Notes: a model not told the origin generated them from the sequence alone. Counted from the first letter of the stretch, positions 7,963 through 17,031 are shown. The stretch: DNA of 64,000 bases from Flavobacterium sp. K5-23 (GCF_023278045.1 NZ_CP056783.1:1955501-2019500); one strand, 5' to 3'. Program-made: numbers and translations.

Positions 7963-10749
7963 TTATAGTTTGTCTTTTAAGTACTTTCCTGTTATAGAGG
8001 CTTTCTGTTTTACGATATCTTCGGGTGTTCCTACTGCTAATAGTTTTCCGCCATTTTCTCCTCCTTCAGGCCCCAAGTCGATTATCCAGTCGGCACATTT
8101 TATTAAATCGAGATTGTGTTCAATTACAATTATTGAATGGCCTTTTTCTATTAAGGCATCAAAAGAAGCCAGTAGTTTCTTGATGTCATGAAAATGCAAT
8201 CCTGTTGTAGGTTCGTCAAACACAAAAAGCGCTTTTTCTTTTGTGGCCCCTTTTACAAGAAATGAAGCTAGTTTTATACGTTGAGCCTCACCACCTGAAA
8301 GAGTAGAAGAGGATTGCCCTAGTTGTACATAACCTAATCCTACATCTTGTAGCGGTTGTAGTTTTTGAGTAATTTTATTTTGATTGTTCGAAGAAAAGAA
8401 AGATACGGCATCATCGATAGTCAATGTAAGAATATCATGGATGTTCTTTCCTTCAAATGTTACTTCAAGAACTTCTTTTTTAAATCTTTTTCCGTTACAA
8501 GTTTCACAGGGCAATTGAACATCGGCCATAAAGACCATTTCAACATTAATCGAGCCTTCTCCTTTACAAGTTTCACAACGACCACCATCTACATTAAAAG
8601 AAAAATGTTTGGGCAAATAGCCTCTTATTTTAGATAGTTTTTCTTTGGCAAATAAATCCCTAATATCATCATAAGCCTTTATATATGTCACCGGGTTAGA
8701 ACGGGAGCTTCTACCGATAGGATTTTGATCTACGTACTCAATATGCTTAATATGTGAAAACGAACCTGTAATATCGCTAAATTGACCTGCTTTTTCTCCT
8801 GCGTTGTCCAGTTTCTTTTGCATGGCTGGAAACAGAATCTTTTTAACCAGTGTGCTTTTTCCGCTACCGGAAACCCCTGTAATTACCGTTAGTACATCTA
8901 ATGGGAATACTACATCAATATTTTGAAGATTGTTTTCTCTTGCTCCTTTTATTTCTATAAAGTTTTTAAAAGTTTTTCGTTTTTTAGGAACCTTAATTTC
9001 TAAGTCACCGTTGAGGTATTTAGCGGTCAACGAAGTTGATTTTAATATTTCTTCAAAAGTCCCTTGAGCCACTAATTCTCCTCCAAAAGTCCCCGCTTCG
9101 GGTCCTATATCAATAATCATATCAGCAGCTTTCATAATGTCTTCATCATGTTCAACCACAATAACCGTGTTGCCAAGGTCACGGAGTGACAGCAATACTT
9201 TTATAAGTCTTTCAGTGTCTTTTGGGTGTAAACCAATACTAGGCTCATCAAGAATATACATCGACCCCACTAAACTACTTCCTAAAGAAGTGGCTAGATT
9301 AATTCGCTGTGATTCTCCTCCAGACAATGTTGCTGAATTTCTATTTAATGTCAGATAATCCAATCCAACTTCGGTCAAGAAGCTTAGTCTATTGTTGATT
9401 TCTGTCAATAATCGTTTTGCTATTTGCTTTTCATATTCGTCAAGTTCAATTTCTTTAAAAAAAGAAACTAAATGTTTTATTGGTAAGTCAACTAAATCAG
9501 AAACTGTTTTGGAATTGATCTTTACATAGGAAGCCTCGATTCTTAAACGTTTTCCTTTACAGGAATCACATTTGGTTTTTCCTCTGTAACGGGAAAGCAT
9601 TACCCTGTTTTGAATTTTATAATTTTTCTCTTCCAATTCCTTGAAAAAGTCATTCAATCCCTGAAAATAACTGTTTCCTTTCCATACCAGTTCTTTTTGT
9701 TCCTCGGTTAACTGAAAGAATGGTTTGTGGATTGGGAAATCAAATTTGTAGGCGTTATTTACTAATTCGTCTCTGAACCAACTCATACTTTCACCACGCC
9801 AAGGGAAAATGGCGTTTTCAAAGACTGATAAACTGGTATTTGGAACAACTAATTCTGAGTCAACACCTATTATGTTTCCGTATCCTTCACAAACAGGGCA
9901 GGCTCCATAAGGATTATTGAAACTGAATAAATGAACATTAGGCTCTAGAAAAGTAATTCCGTCCTGTTCAAAATTATTGGAATAAGAATGTTTTTTATCG
10001 GATTTCAGTTCTTGTAAATAGCAGATTCCTTTTCCTTCATAAAATGCAGTTTGTACCGCATCAGCAAGACGATTGTAGAATTCTTCTTCCTCTTTAACTA
10101 CAATACGGTCAATGATTAGTAAAATATCTTTATTGTCTAATGAGTGCTGGTCAATTTCATCCAGACGAATCATCTGGCTATCCACTAGAATACGAGCAAA
10201 ACCCTGTTGTAAGAGTGCTTTAAGTTTATCCTCTAAAGGTCTTCCTTCTTCGAGGTGAATAGGAGCCAGGAGTAGCCATTTACTGTCGGCTTCAAAGCTT
10301 TTTACATCATTAATTACATCCGTGACCGTGTTTTTTTTGACTTCTCTTCCTGAAATAGGCGAAAATGTTCTACCTACTCTGGCAAACAATAGTTTTATAT
10401 AGTCGTAGATTTCAGTTGAAGTTCCTACTGTAGATCGCGCATTAGTTGTGTTTACTTTTTGCTCAATAGCAATTGCAGGAGCAATACCCTTAATGTATTC
10501 TACTTTTGGTTTGTCCAAACGGCCAAGAAATTGTCTTGCATAAGAGGATAAGCTTTCTACATAGCGTCTTTGTCCTTCGGCGTACAAAGTGTCAAAGGCC
10601 AGGCTGGATTTTCCTGACCCAGATAAACCAGTGATGACAACTAATTTGTTTCGAGGAATTGCAACATCTACATTTTTTAAATTATGTACTTGTGCACCTT
10701 TTATAATAATATTTTTCTTTGGGTCTAATTTGGAAAAGTCAATGGGCAT
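7963..10749 (-). CDS. uvrA: Excinuclease ABC subunit A
   Basis: 928 residues from the ATG at 10749 (MPIDFSKLDPKKN), preferred over an upstream ATG at 10770 that would add 7 residues. Two ABC ATPase units are visible: Walker A GLSGSGKSS near residue 40 and GVSGSGKST near 630, with the two LSGGE signatures (NSATLSGGESQRINLA and SSTLSGGEAQRIKLA). Zinc-finger pairs are present (CPVC..CDSCKGKR in the first insertion and CETCKGEG..CETCNGKRF in the second). It is the DNA-damage recognition ATPase of nucleotide excision repair, cytoplasmic, partner of UvrB. Length and all motifs are normal. It is monocistronic and divergent from the sigma-factor gene. Confidence 0.97.
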   Translation of the reverse strand: MPIDFSKLDPKKNIIIKGAQVHNLKNVDVAIPRNKLVVITGLSGSGKSSLAFDTLYAEGQRRYVESLSSYARQFLGRLDKPKVEYIKGIAPAIAIEQKVNTTNARSTVGTSTEIYDYIKLLFARVGRTFSPISGREVKKNTVTDVINDVKSFEADSKWLLLAPIHLEEGRPLEDKLKALLQQGFARILVDSQMIRLDEIDQHSLDNKDILLIIDRIVVKEEEEFYNRLADAVQTAFYEGKGICYLQELKSDKKHSYSNNFEQDGITFLEPNVHLFSFNNPYGACPVCEGYGNIIGVDSELVVPNTSLSVFENAIFPWRGESMSWFRDELVNNAYKFDFPIHKPFFQLTEEQKELVWKGNSYFQGLNDFFKELEEKNYKIQNRVMLSRYRGKTKCDSCKGKRLRIEASYVKINSKTVSDLVDLPIKHLVSFFKEIELDEYEKQIAKRLLTEINNRLSFLTEVGLDYLTLNRNSATLSGGESQRINLATSLGSSLVGSMYILDEPSIGLHPKDTERLIKVLLSLRDLGNTVIVVEHDEDIMKAADMIIDIGPEAGTFGGELVAQGTFEEILKSTSLTAKYLNGDLEIKVPKKRKTFKNFIEIKGARENNLQNIDVVFPLDVLTVITGVSGSGKSTLVKKILFPAMQKKLDNAGEKAGQFSDITGSFSHIKHIEYVDQNPIGRSSRSNPVTYIKAYDDIRDLFAKEKLSKIRGYLPKHFSFNVDGGRCETCKGEGSINVEMVFMADVQLPCETCNGKRFKKEVLEVTFEGKNIHDILTLTIDDAVSFFSSNNQNKITQKLQPLQDVGLGYVQLGQSSSTLSGGEAQRIKLASFLVKGATKEKALFVFDEPTTGLHFHDIKKLLASFDALIEKGHSIIVIEHNLDLIKCADWIIDLGPEGGENGGKLLAVGTPEDIVKQKASITGKYLKDKL

Positions 10750-10904
10750 AAAAACAATGGATTTCCACAAAAGTAATCAATTTTTGAGTGTTATTTGCTA
10801 ATGATATAATTACAAATTTTTATTGTTAGGAGGCAAAATATAGCGAGGGATCAGTAGTCTAGTTAACAATATTCAGAGTGAAATGTTAATTATTCTTAAT
10901 ATTA

Positions 10905-10937
10905 TTGGGTTATTTAAATAAATAATTGTTAAATTTG
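10905..10937 (+). promoter_or_regulatory. Predicted Bacteroidota-type promoter for the sigma-factor gene
   Basis: TTG at 10905-10907, a 22-base spacer, then TAAATTTG at 10930-10937 matches the TTG / TAnnTTTG consensus of Bacteroidota primary-sigma promoters. It would give a leader of roughly 85-90 bases before the gene at 11033. Prediction by eye in AT-rich DNA. Confidence 0.4.
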
Positions 10938-11032
10938 GTTATTAATTGAACCCAAAATTATTATAGCCTATAGTATAAAACTACTTTTTAGAAAAATTTT
11001 TCATTTTTTATTAAAAACTAAAAGGTATGACT

Positions 11033-11617
11033 ATGGCTAATATTCAACTCCCCGACGCTTTATTGGTACAAAATTATGTTGCAGGCAATGAAAACGCATT
11101 GGAAACATTAATTAAAAGACACGAATCAAGAATTTACGGCTTTATATATTCTAAAATCTCAGATAGAGATATTTCTAACGATATTTTTCAGGACACTTTT
11201 ATTAAGGTGATCAGGACATTAAAATCCAATTCCTATAATGAGGAAGGTAAATTTTTGCCTTGGGTTATGCGTATTTCACATAATTTAATAATTGATCATT
11301 TCAGAAAATGTAAAAAAATGCCCCTTTTTAGAGAGACTGAAGAATTTTCTATATTTTCTATAATGTCTGATGATTCTTTGACTATAGAGAATAAGTTAAT
11401 TACGGAACAAGTTGAAAGTGATGTACGTCGATTGATAGAAGAACTTCCTGCTGATCAAAAAGAAGTTTTGATTATGAGAATGTACCAAGATATGAGTTTT
11501 AAAGAAATTTCTGAATGTACGGGTGTTAGTATCAATACGGCTTTAGGTAGAATGCGTTACGCTTTATTGAATTTAAGAAAAGTTATTGATAAACATCAAA
11601 TAGTTTTAACCAATTAA
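11033..11617 (+). CDS. ECF-type RNA polymerase sigma factor
   Basis: 194 residues. Region 2 is seen at residues about 20-90 (DIFQDTFIKVIRTLKS, FLPWVMRISHNLIIDHFRK) and region 4 at about 140-185 (LPADQKEVLIMRMYQDMSFKEISECTGVSINTALGRMRYAL), the helix-turn-helix that reads the -35 element. I choose ATG 11033 because AAAGG lies 8 bases before it, whereas the ATG at 11027 has it almost adjacent. There is no recognisable anti-sigma gene next to it; instead a 47-residue ORF follows. The regulon is unknown. Confidence 0.9.
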   Translation: MANIQLPDALLVQNYVAGNENALETLIKRHESRIYGFIYSKISDRDISNDIFQDTFIKVIRTLKSNSYNEEGKFLPWVMRISHNLIIDHFRKCKKMPLFRETEEFSIFSIMSDDSLTIENKLITEQVESDVRRLIEELPADQKEVLIMRMYQDMSFKEISECTGVSINTALGRMRYALLNLRKVIDKHQIVLTN

Positions 11618-11667
11618 CAATATATCAATAAATTGCTCGTTGTAATAGAAACAAATAGATTTACAAT

Positions 11668-11811
11668 ATGGCAAAAATTTACTCTAGAAATTCATCGGCT
11701 CAAAAGTCAATGAAACCTGAAAAAGAAATTGTTTCTTTTTTATTGAATTATTCAAAAGCATTAAGAATGATTAAAACAAATAACAGATTTATTGAGATAA
11801 TAATCAATTAA
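11668..11811 (+). CDS. Small basic protein downstream of the sigma factor
   Basis: 47 residues: starts MAKIYSRNSSAQKSMKPEKE, then a hydrophobic-amphipathic helix (IVSFLLNYSKALRMIK) and ends with ILE-rich residues. It starts 51 bases after the sigma-factor stop and ends before a bidirectional hairpin, so it is very probably cotranscribed. I recall similar short ORFs in this position in other Flavobacterium genomes, but cannot confirm it here. Function unknown; a sigma-interacting peptide is one possibility. Confidence 0.5.
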   Translation: MAKIYSRNSSAQKSMKPEKEIVSFLLNYSKALRMIKTNNRFIEIIIN

Positions 11812-11852
11812 AATAAGACTGCTTTTTGGTGTGAATTATTTTTAAGCATATT

Positions 11853-11898
11853 AAAAAACGTTTATCATTAAACTTATAGTTAATGATAAACGTTTTTT
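11853..11898. terminator. Bidirectional terminator between sigma-factor unit and nth
   Basis: A 19-bp stem (11853-11871 with 11880-11898, core AACGTTTATCATTAA) has an 8-base loop, with A-tract on the left and T-tract on the right, so it can end transcription from both sides. The nth stop codon lies right at its edge. Confidence 0.85.
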
Positions 11899-12549
11899 TT
11901 ATTTTTTAAGGTATTCGTTCAATACTGATTTTCTTCCTATAGTTTTTGTAATAATGTCTTTTTCTAAATCCCATCCTCGTGCAGGTGAGTATTCCCTTCC
12001 ATACCAAATTATTTGCAGGTGTAAATCATTCCATATTTCCTCAGGAAAAATACGTTTGGCATCCTTTTCTGTTTGAACAACGTTTTTACCTGAAGTAAGG
12101 TTCCAACGGTACATCAAGCGGTGAATGTGAGTATCCACAGGAAACGCAGGTACTCCAAAAGCCTGGGACATAACTACGCTTGCCGTTTTATGACCTACGG
12201 CTGGTAATTCTTCTAAGTATTCAAAACTTTGTGGGACTTCGCCGCCATGTTTGTCTATTAAAATATGGGATAAGCCATGGATTCCTTTCGATTTCATTGG
12301 CGATAAGCCACAAGGACGTATGATTTCTTTAATCTCTTCTACTGACATTTTTATCATATCGTAGGGGTTATCCGCTTTTGCAAATAATAATGGTGTTATT
12401 TGATTTACTCTTACATCAGTACATTGAGCAGAAAGTAATACGGCAATCAACAAAGTGTATGGGTCTTTATGATTTAGCGGAATAGGTATTGTAGGGTATA
12501 ATGTAGCTAGTGTGTCAATTACAAATTGAATTTTCATTTCCTTGTTCAT
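11899..12549 (-). CDS. nth: Endonuclease III homologue lacking the [4Fe-4S] cluster
   Basis: 216 residues from ATG 12549 (MNKEMKIQFVID). The helix-hairpin-helix with catalytic lysine (LPAVGHKTASVV, about residue 118) and the catalytic aspartate (FPVDTHIHRL, about 136) are both present, so this is a bifunctional base-excision repair DNA glycosylase/AP lyase acting on oxidised pyrimidines. The usual C-terminal four-cysteine cluster loop is absent: the tail after YGREYSPARGW has no cysteine. Only two cysteines exist in the protein (AQCTD and RPCGL). The gene is divergent from bcp. Confidence 0.9.
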   Translation of the reverse strand: MNKEMKIQFVIDTLATLYPTIPIPLNHKDPYTLLIAVLLSAQCTDVRVNQITPLLFAKADNPYDMIKMSVEEIKEIIRPCGLSPMKSKGIHGLSHILIDKHGGEVPQSFEYLEELPAVGHKTASVVMSQAFGVPAFPVDTHIHRLMYRWNLTSGKNVVQTEKDAKRIFPEEIWNDLHLQIIWYGREYSPARGWDLEKDIITKTIGRKSVLNEYLKK

Positions 12550-12663
12550 GATGAAGCAGGCCTTTTTTATGTTGGAAACACGAAAGTACAACTTTTAATC
12601 TTTTCCTGATAATCAAGGAATACTTTGTAACTTTGATACTTTACAACTTTGAAATAATAAAAA

Positions 12664-13116
12664 ATGATAACATTAAAAAAAGGAGATAAAGCCCCTCAAT
12701 TTTCAGCTATAGATCAGGACGGAAAACTACATCAACTTGCAGATTATGCAGGAAAGAAATTAGTGGTTTTCTTTTATCCAAAAGCAAATACGCCAGGATG
12801 TACTGCTGAAGCTTGTGACTTAAGAGACAACTATGAACGTTTTCAAGCTAATAACTATGCTATTTTAGGTGTAAGTGCGGACGCTGCTAAAGCTCAAGCT
12901 AAATTTAAAGAAAAGTACGACTTCCCTTTTCCATTACTTGCTGATGAAGACAAGTCTGTAATTGAATCATTTGGCGTTTGGGGACCCAAAAAATTTATGG
13001 GAAGAGAATATGACGGTATTCACAGAACCACTTTTATAATTGATGAAAACGGAATTATAGAAGAAGTAATCGAAAAAGTAAAAACCAAAGAACATACTGC
13101 TCAGATATTGAAGTAA
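12664..13116 (+). CDS. bcp: Thioredoxin-dependent thiol peroxidase (peroxiredoxin Bcp/PrxQ)
   Basis: 150 residues of peroxiredoxin fold. The motif PKANTPGCTAEACDLRD holds the peroxidatic cysteine and, five residues on, the resolving cysteine of the PrxQ type. The rest (GVSADAAKAQAKFKEKY, FPLLADEDKSVIESFGVWG, HRTTFIIDENG) matches the family along its full length. It reduces hydrogen peroxide and organic hydroperoxides in the cytoplasm using thioredoxin. It is divergent from nth, with about 115 bases between the two starts. A terminator hairpin follows. Confidence 0.95.
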   Translation: MITLKKGDKAPQFSAIDQDGKLHQLADYAGKKLVVFFYPKANTPGCTAEACDLRDNYERFQANNYAILGVSADAAKAQAKFKEKYDFPFPLLADEDKSVIESFGVWGPKKFMGREYDGIHRTTFIIDENGIIEEVIEKVKTKEHTAQILK

Positions 13117-13125
13117 CCTGAATTG

Positions 13126-13175
13126 AAAAGAGCCAAGGAAAAGACATTTACATTCTTTTTCTTGGCTCTTTTTAT
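13126..13175. terminator. Terminator after bcp, probably bidirectional
   Basis: An 18-bp stem with one G-T pair (13126-13143 with 13155-13172, core GAGCCAAG) closes an 11-base loop and runs into T-rich sequence. The convergent gene at 13193 ends 17 bases further on. Confidence 0.8.
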
Positions 13176-13192
13176 TACTTTTTATATGCTAA

Positions 13193-14653
13193 TTAATTAC
13201 TTTCTTTCAAAATTTTATTAGACTCATATCCAAAAAGATTATGTTCCTTAATTATTTCAGCAATACCAGAAGGAAGCATATGTTCCCATCCAGGTTTTCC
13301 ATCACTAATCATTTTTAAGACTTCACGAGAGAATACTTCCAAAATATTTGGGTCATAGTTGTCAATATCAACTACTTTTCCGTTGAATTTAAAGAATTTA
13401 TATAATTCTTTCATTCTTGGGTGTACTTTTAAATTACTCGAATTTACTAATTCCCCGTTGTCATCTAGCATTGGATATAAAAACACTTTCATGTCTCTAA
13501 AGAATAATTTACCAAAAGCTTCAAGGATTCCACCGCTTAAATGACGGTAATACTTTTCATCAAATATATCAATTAGGTTGTTTACGCCCATTGCTAATCC
13601 CATTCTTGCTTTGGTATAATTAGCGAAGTATTCCACAACTTTGTAATATTCCTGGAAATTCGATATCATTACTGTTTGCCCTAGAGAACAAAGTAATTCA
13701 GCACGATCCATAAAGTCACGTTCGTCGATTTCTCCATCAGAACGTAAATTTGAAAGCGTAATTTCAAAAACAACCAAGGTGTTTTCTTTTTCCACTTTAT
13801 TTTCTTCGAGGAACATTTTCAATGACTTCTCATACATATCCATATTTACTTTCGTAACCGGACGGAAACTTCCTCTTAAAGCAAGAATGTTCTTTTTGTA
13901 TAATATAGCAGCAGGAAGTATGTTTTTACCATCTGGATCAAACATAACGGCATCTGTCATTCCGTTTTTAACAAGTTGTAAACTCATCAAACGATTGTCT
14001 ACATCAGCAAAACGAGGTCCAGAGAAATTTATGGTGTCTATTTCTAGTTGGTCTTTGTCTAAATGGTCATATAAATAACGTAATAAACGTTTAGGGTCAT
14101 TGTATTTATAAAACGCACCGTAGATTAAGTTTACTCCAAGAATCCCAAGAGTCTCTTGTTGTAAACGAGCATCGGTTTCTTTGAAACGAATGTGTATAAT
14201 TATTTCGTTGTATTCTTCATCTGGTTCGATTTGGTATCGAATTCCAACCCATCCATGCCCTTTAAATTGTTTAGCAAAATCAATTGTCGCAACGGTATTC
14301 GCATAACTAAAAAACATTTTATTTGGATGTTTTTCTCTGCTCAATCGTTCTTCAATTAACTGACCTTCCATAGTCAGCATTTTTTTAACACGACTTTCTG
14401 TTACATAACGGCCGTCTTCCTCGATACCATAAATGGCATCACTAAAATCTTTGTCATAAGCAGACATTGCCTTAGCTATAGTTCCTGAAGAACCTCCAGC
14501 TCTAAAAAAATGTCTTACAGTTTCTTGTCCAGCACCGATTTCAGCAAATGTTCCATAAATGTTTTCATTTAGATTGATACGAAGAGCTTTGTCTTTTATA
14601 GAAGGTATTTTTTCGATGACTTTGTCACCTTTTAGTTTTATTTCAGTATCCAT
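13193..14653 (-). CDS. Conserved Bacteroidota protein of unknown function
   Basis: 486 residues, no signal peptide, no membrane segment, no repeated motif, so probably a soluble cytoplasmic protein. The sequence looks highly constrained (EIGAGQETVRHFFRAGG, SAYDKDFSDAIYG, YANTVATIDFAKQFKGHGW, ALRGSFRPVTKVNMDMYEK). I recall close, equally long relatives across Flavobacteriia, sometimes carrying names such as TonB-dependent receptor or nicotinate-nucleotide adenylyltransferase, neither of which fits: there is no barrel, signal peptide, or HxGH motif. It is monocistronic, convergent with bcp and divergent from the MBL hydrolase. No function assigned. Confidence 0.8.
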   Translation of the reverse strand: MDTEIKLKGDKVIEKIPSIKDKALRINLNENIYGTFAEIGAGQETVRHFFRAGGSSGTIAKAMSAYDKDFSDAIYGIEEDGRYVTESRVKKMLTMEGQLIEERLSREKHPNKMFFSYANTVATIDFAKQFKGHGWVGIRYQIEPDEEYNEIIIHIRFKETDARLQQETLGILGVNLIYGAFYKYNDPKRLLRYLYDHLDKDQLEIDTINFSGPRFADVDNRLMSLQLVKNGMTDAVMFDPDGKNILPAAILYKKNILALRGSFRPVTKVNMDMYEKSLKMFLEENKVEKENTLVVFEITLSNLRSDGEIDERDFMDRAELLCSLGQTVMISNFQEYYKVVEYFANYTKARMGLAMGVNNLIDIFDEKYYRHLSGGILEAFGKLFFRDMKVFLYPMLDDNGELVNSSNLKVHPRMKELYKFFKFNGKVVDIDNYDPNILEVFSREVLKMISDGKPGWEHMLPSGIAEIIKEHNLFGYESNKILKESN

Positions 14654-14747
14654 TTTGTTTGTGTATGGCTAATATGATACAAAGTTAATGAAATTGGTTT
14701 CTAATGAAAGATAATTAATCCTATTTTTGTAAAAAAAAAACACACAA

Positions 14748-15512
14748 TTGAAGATATATTTTTTAGGGACAGGAACGTCACAAGGAATTCCGGTTATAGG
14801 CAGTAATCATTCGGTTTGTAAAAGTACAGATCCTAAGGATAAAAGACTTCGAGTTTCGGTCTGGATTTCCTGGGATGATTCCTCTTATGTAATTGATTGC
14901 GGCCCTGATTTTAGACAACAAATGCTTACTTGCGAGTGTCAAAAATTAGACGGAATCCTTTTTACTCATGAACATTCAGATCATACTGCCGGAATTGATG
15001 ACATTCGTCCATTTAATTTCAGGCAAGGGGAGATGCCAATGTATGCTCATTCAAGGGTTATTGAAAATCTAAAAAAACGTTTTGATTATGTTTTTGAAAC
15101 TGAAAACAGATATCCCGGAGCTCCATCTGTAAAAATTATTGAAGTGAATAAGGATATTCCATTTTCTATTGGTAATAAAACGGCTATTCCAGTAAACGCG
15201 ATGCATGGAGATCTGCAAGTTTTTGGATATCGTATTGATGATTTTGCTTATTTAACTGATGTGAAAACCATTGAAGAAAAGGAAATTTCAAAGCTGAAAA
15301 ACCTAAAGGTTTTAGTTATAAATGCATTGCGTGAAGAACAGCACTTTTCGCATTTCAATTTGCAGGAAGCTTTGGATTTTATAGCCTTGGTCAAACCTGA
15401 AAAGGCTTATCTTACTCATATTAGTCATATATTTGGTTTCCATGAAGAGATACAAAAAAAGTTGCCTGAAAACGTATATCTTGCTTATGATAATTTAGAA
15501 ATTAATATTTAA
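14748..15512 (+). CDS. MBL-fold metallo-hydrolase (PhnP-like)
   Basis: 254 residues from a TTG start. The metallo-beta-lactamase signature THEHSDHTAGIDDIRPFN is at residues about 74-91; other ligands are the early GTGTSQGIP loop, MHGD near 151, and the C-terminal THISH. This arrangement resembles PhnP-type phosphodiesterases (cyclic phosphate hydrolases) and related hydrolases in Bacteroidota. The organism's neighbouring genes give no sign of phosphonate use, so the substrate is open. Next gene starts 3 bases after the stop. Confidence 0.8.
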   Translation: MKIYFLGTGTSQGIPVIGSNHSVCKSTDPKDKRLRVSVWISWDDSSYVIDCGPDFRQQMLTCECQKLDGILFTHEHSDHTAGIDDIRPFNFRQGEMPMYAHSRVIENLKKRFDYVFETENRYPGAPSVKIIEVNKDIPFSIGNKTAIPVNAMHGDLQVFGYRIDDFAYLTDVKTIEEKEISKLKNLKVLVINALREEQHFSHFNLQEALDFIALVKPEKAYLTHISHIFGFHEEIQKKLPENVYLAYDNLEINI

Positions 15513-15515
15513 AAA

Positions 15516-16019
15516 ATGAAAAGATCTTTAGTGCTTTACCTGTTTATTCTTGCTATTCTTACGAATGTATTTACTTATATGTTTTACAGCAAGGAAGTTG
15601 CATTTGAACAAAATAGATATAAAAAAACAACTACGAAATTAAAGGATAGTTTAAATTCAGTTACCACAAAACTCAATGAAGCCAACTATTTTTCATTAGA
15701 AAAAAATCAAAATGCACAAAATTATTTTGATTCGGGAAGTTCAGATAAAACGATTCAGTTTGATAAATTAATTCCCGCTGTAACCGAGAAATTGTTTGAT
15801 TTAAATACAGACCCAAAAGGAAATCCATATGTAGGTCAAGACCAAATAGGAGTCAATAAATTTATAATCAACAAAGTGAAAGTGTTAAATCACAGATGGA
15901 TTATTGCTGATTTTAGTGATGGTGATATTTGGGGAGAAGTACTACTGAAGTATTTTGTTAATGATGACGAGAGTTTTTCATTCGAAGTCAATCAGTCTTT
16001 ATTATACCAAAAACATTAA
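15516..16019 (+). CDS. Membrane-anchored protein of unknown function
   Basis: 167 residues: one N-terminal membrane helix (residues 4-22), a coiled-coil-like charged stretch (about 30-60, KKTTTKLKDSLNSVTTKLNEAN), and a C-terminal globular part ending WIIADFSDGDIWGEVLLKYF. Orientation is likely N-in with the globular part in the periplasm. It starts 3 bases after the MBL hydrolase stop and is followed by a terminator, so the two form an operon. I do not know a function. Confidence 0.7.
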   Translation: MKRSLVLYLFILAILTNVFTYMFYSKEVAFEQNRYKKTTTKLKDSLNSVTTKLNEANYFSLEKNQNAQNYFDSGSSDKTIQFDKLIPAVTEKLFDLNTDPKGNPYVGQDQIGVNKFIINKVKVLNHRWIIADFSDGDIWGEVLLKYFVNDDESFSFEVNQSLLYQKH

Positions 16020-16055
16020 AAAAAAAGGTTCCGAAATTTTCGGAACCTTTTTTTT
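16019..16055. terminator. Bidirectional terminator
   Basis: The inverted repeat AAAGGTTCCGAA / TTCGGAACCTTT with a 3-base loop, flanked by A6-8 and T8, separates two convergent genes that end at 16019 and 16054. Confidence 0.9.
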
Positions 16056-16698
16056 ATTCTAATAACCAATTCTTGAAATCATAGAAATTCTGTGGAGAAA
16101 CGCCATGACCAATAGGGTATTCTTTGTATGTTGAGTTTATTTCTAAATTGTCTAAGAAAGGCTTTGTTTTTCTAGCCCAATCCACTGGAATTACTTGGTC
16201 AACCGTTCCGTGTGAATGGTATATTTTAAGTTTTGAAAAATCATTGGATTTGTAATTGTCCATTATGATTTCTTCATTTGCATAACCACTCAAAGCTACA
16301 ACTTTACTAATCTTATCAGGATGTGAAAGTGCTATTGCATAACTTAAAATAGCACCTTGACTAAATCCTGTCAAAATAACTTGGGAAGAATCTATAGGGT
16401 ATTTAACAATTAATTCATCAATGAACTTTACTATTAAATCTCTTGAAGATTTAGCTTGTTCATTGTCTGAAAATTTGTTTTGGTCTGCATCAAAATTAAT
16501 GGCGTACCACGCATAACTACCATATTGCATATTATACGGAGCACGTGCTGAAATGATGTAATATTCTTCAGGAAGTTCAGCTGCAAATGAGAAAAGATCT
16601 TCTTCGTTGCTTCCGTATCCGTGAAGTAAAATTAAGAGCGGGTTTTTGTCTAGTATTATTTTAGGTTCTCTAACGAGATACTCAAGAGATAAATTCAT
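16054..16698 (-). CDS. Alpha/beta hydrolase (carboxylesterase/lysophospholipase-like)
   Basis: 214 residues of the Abhydrolase_2 type. The oxyanion region HGYGSNEED is near residue 27, the nucleophile elbow GFSQGA near 112, the acidic residue in HGTVDQVIPV near 165 and the histidine in IGHGVS near 197: a complete Ser-Asp-His triad. No signal peptide, so a cytoplasmic serine esterase. It is the third gene of a tight - strand set (dihydroorotase homologue, DUF4870-like gene, this gene) with gaps of 1 and 5 bases. Confidence 0.85.
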   Translation of the reverse strand: MNLSLEYLVREPKIILDKNPLLILLHGYGSNEEDLFSFAAELPEEYYIISARAPYNMQYGSYAWYAINFDADQNKFSDNEQAKSSRDLIVKFIDELIVKYPIDSSQVILTGFSQGAILSYAIALSHPDKISKVVALSGYANEEIIMDNYKSNDFSKLKIYHSHGTVDQVIPVDWARKTKPFLDNLEINSTYKEYPIGHGVSPQNFYDFKNWLLE

Positions 16699-16703
16699 TT
16701 TAA

Positions 16704-17030
16704 TTATGTTATGTTTTTAAGCCATTTTTGAAAAAATGTTCCTAGTAAAGGAACTGGTTTTGTTTCACCTTTGATCGCATTAAATATGCCGTAAGACCAT
16801 AAAGCAAATACGAAAACCCACATTGGTGCAGAAATCATTAAGCTATCAAAATTACTGATGATTAAACCCAGAGAGATAAAAGTCAGGGTTATTCCTAAAC
16901 CTTGACGGATGTGAAAGGACGCAAAGCTGTTTTTGTCCTCCGCATTCATCGACATAGCAATAAATACGCCTATTCCTAATATATAACTAGTAATGGCAGC
17001 CGTTTTGCCTTTTTCTATCGTGTTGTTCAT
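16704..17030 (-). CDS. DUF4870-like small membrane protein
   Basis: 108 residues with three or four hydrophobic segments. The pattern SFASFHIRQGLGI after the first helix and a C-terminal W..FNAIKGETKPVPLLG is typical of DUF4870/Tic20-like Bacteroidota proteins. The role of the family is unknown. It lies 1 base after the dihydroorotase-like gene and 5 bases before the esterase, so it is cotranscribed with them. Confidence 0.75.
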   Translation of the reverse strand: MNNTIEKGKTAAITSYILGIGVFIAMSMNAEDKNSFASFHIRQGLGITLTFISLGLIISNFDSLMISAPMWVFVFALWSYGIFNAIKGETKPVPLLGTFFQKWLKNIT

Positions 17031-17031
17031 A

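Noticed and set aside
10749..10800. Promoter of uvrA at TACTTTTG on the - strand
   Set aside because: No TTG at the right distance; possible but not supported enough to list.
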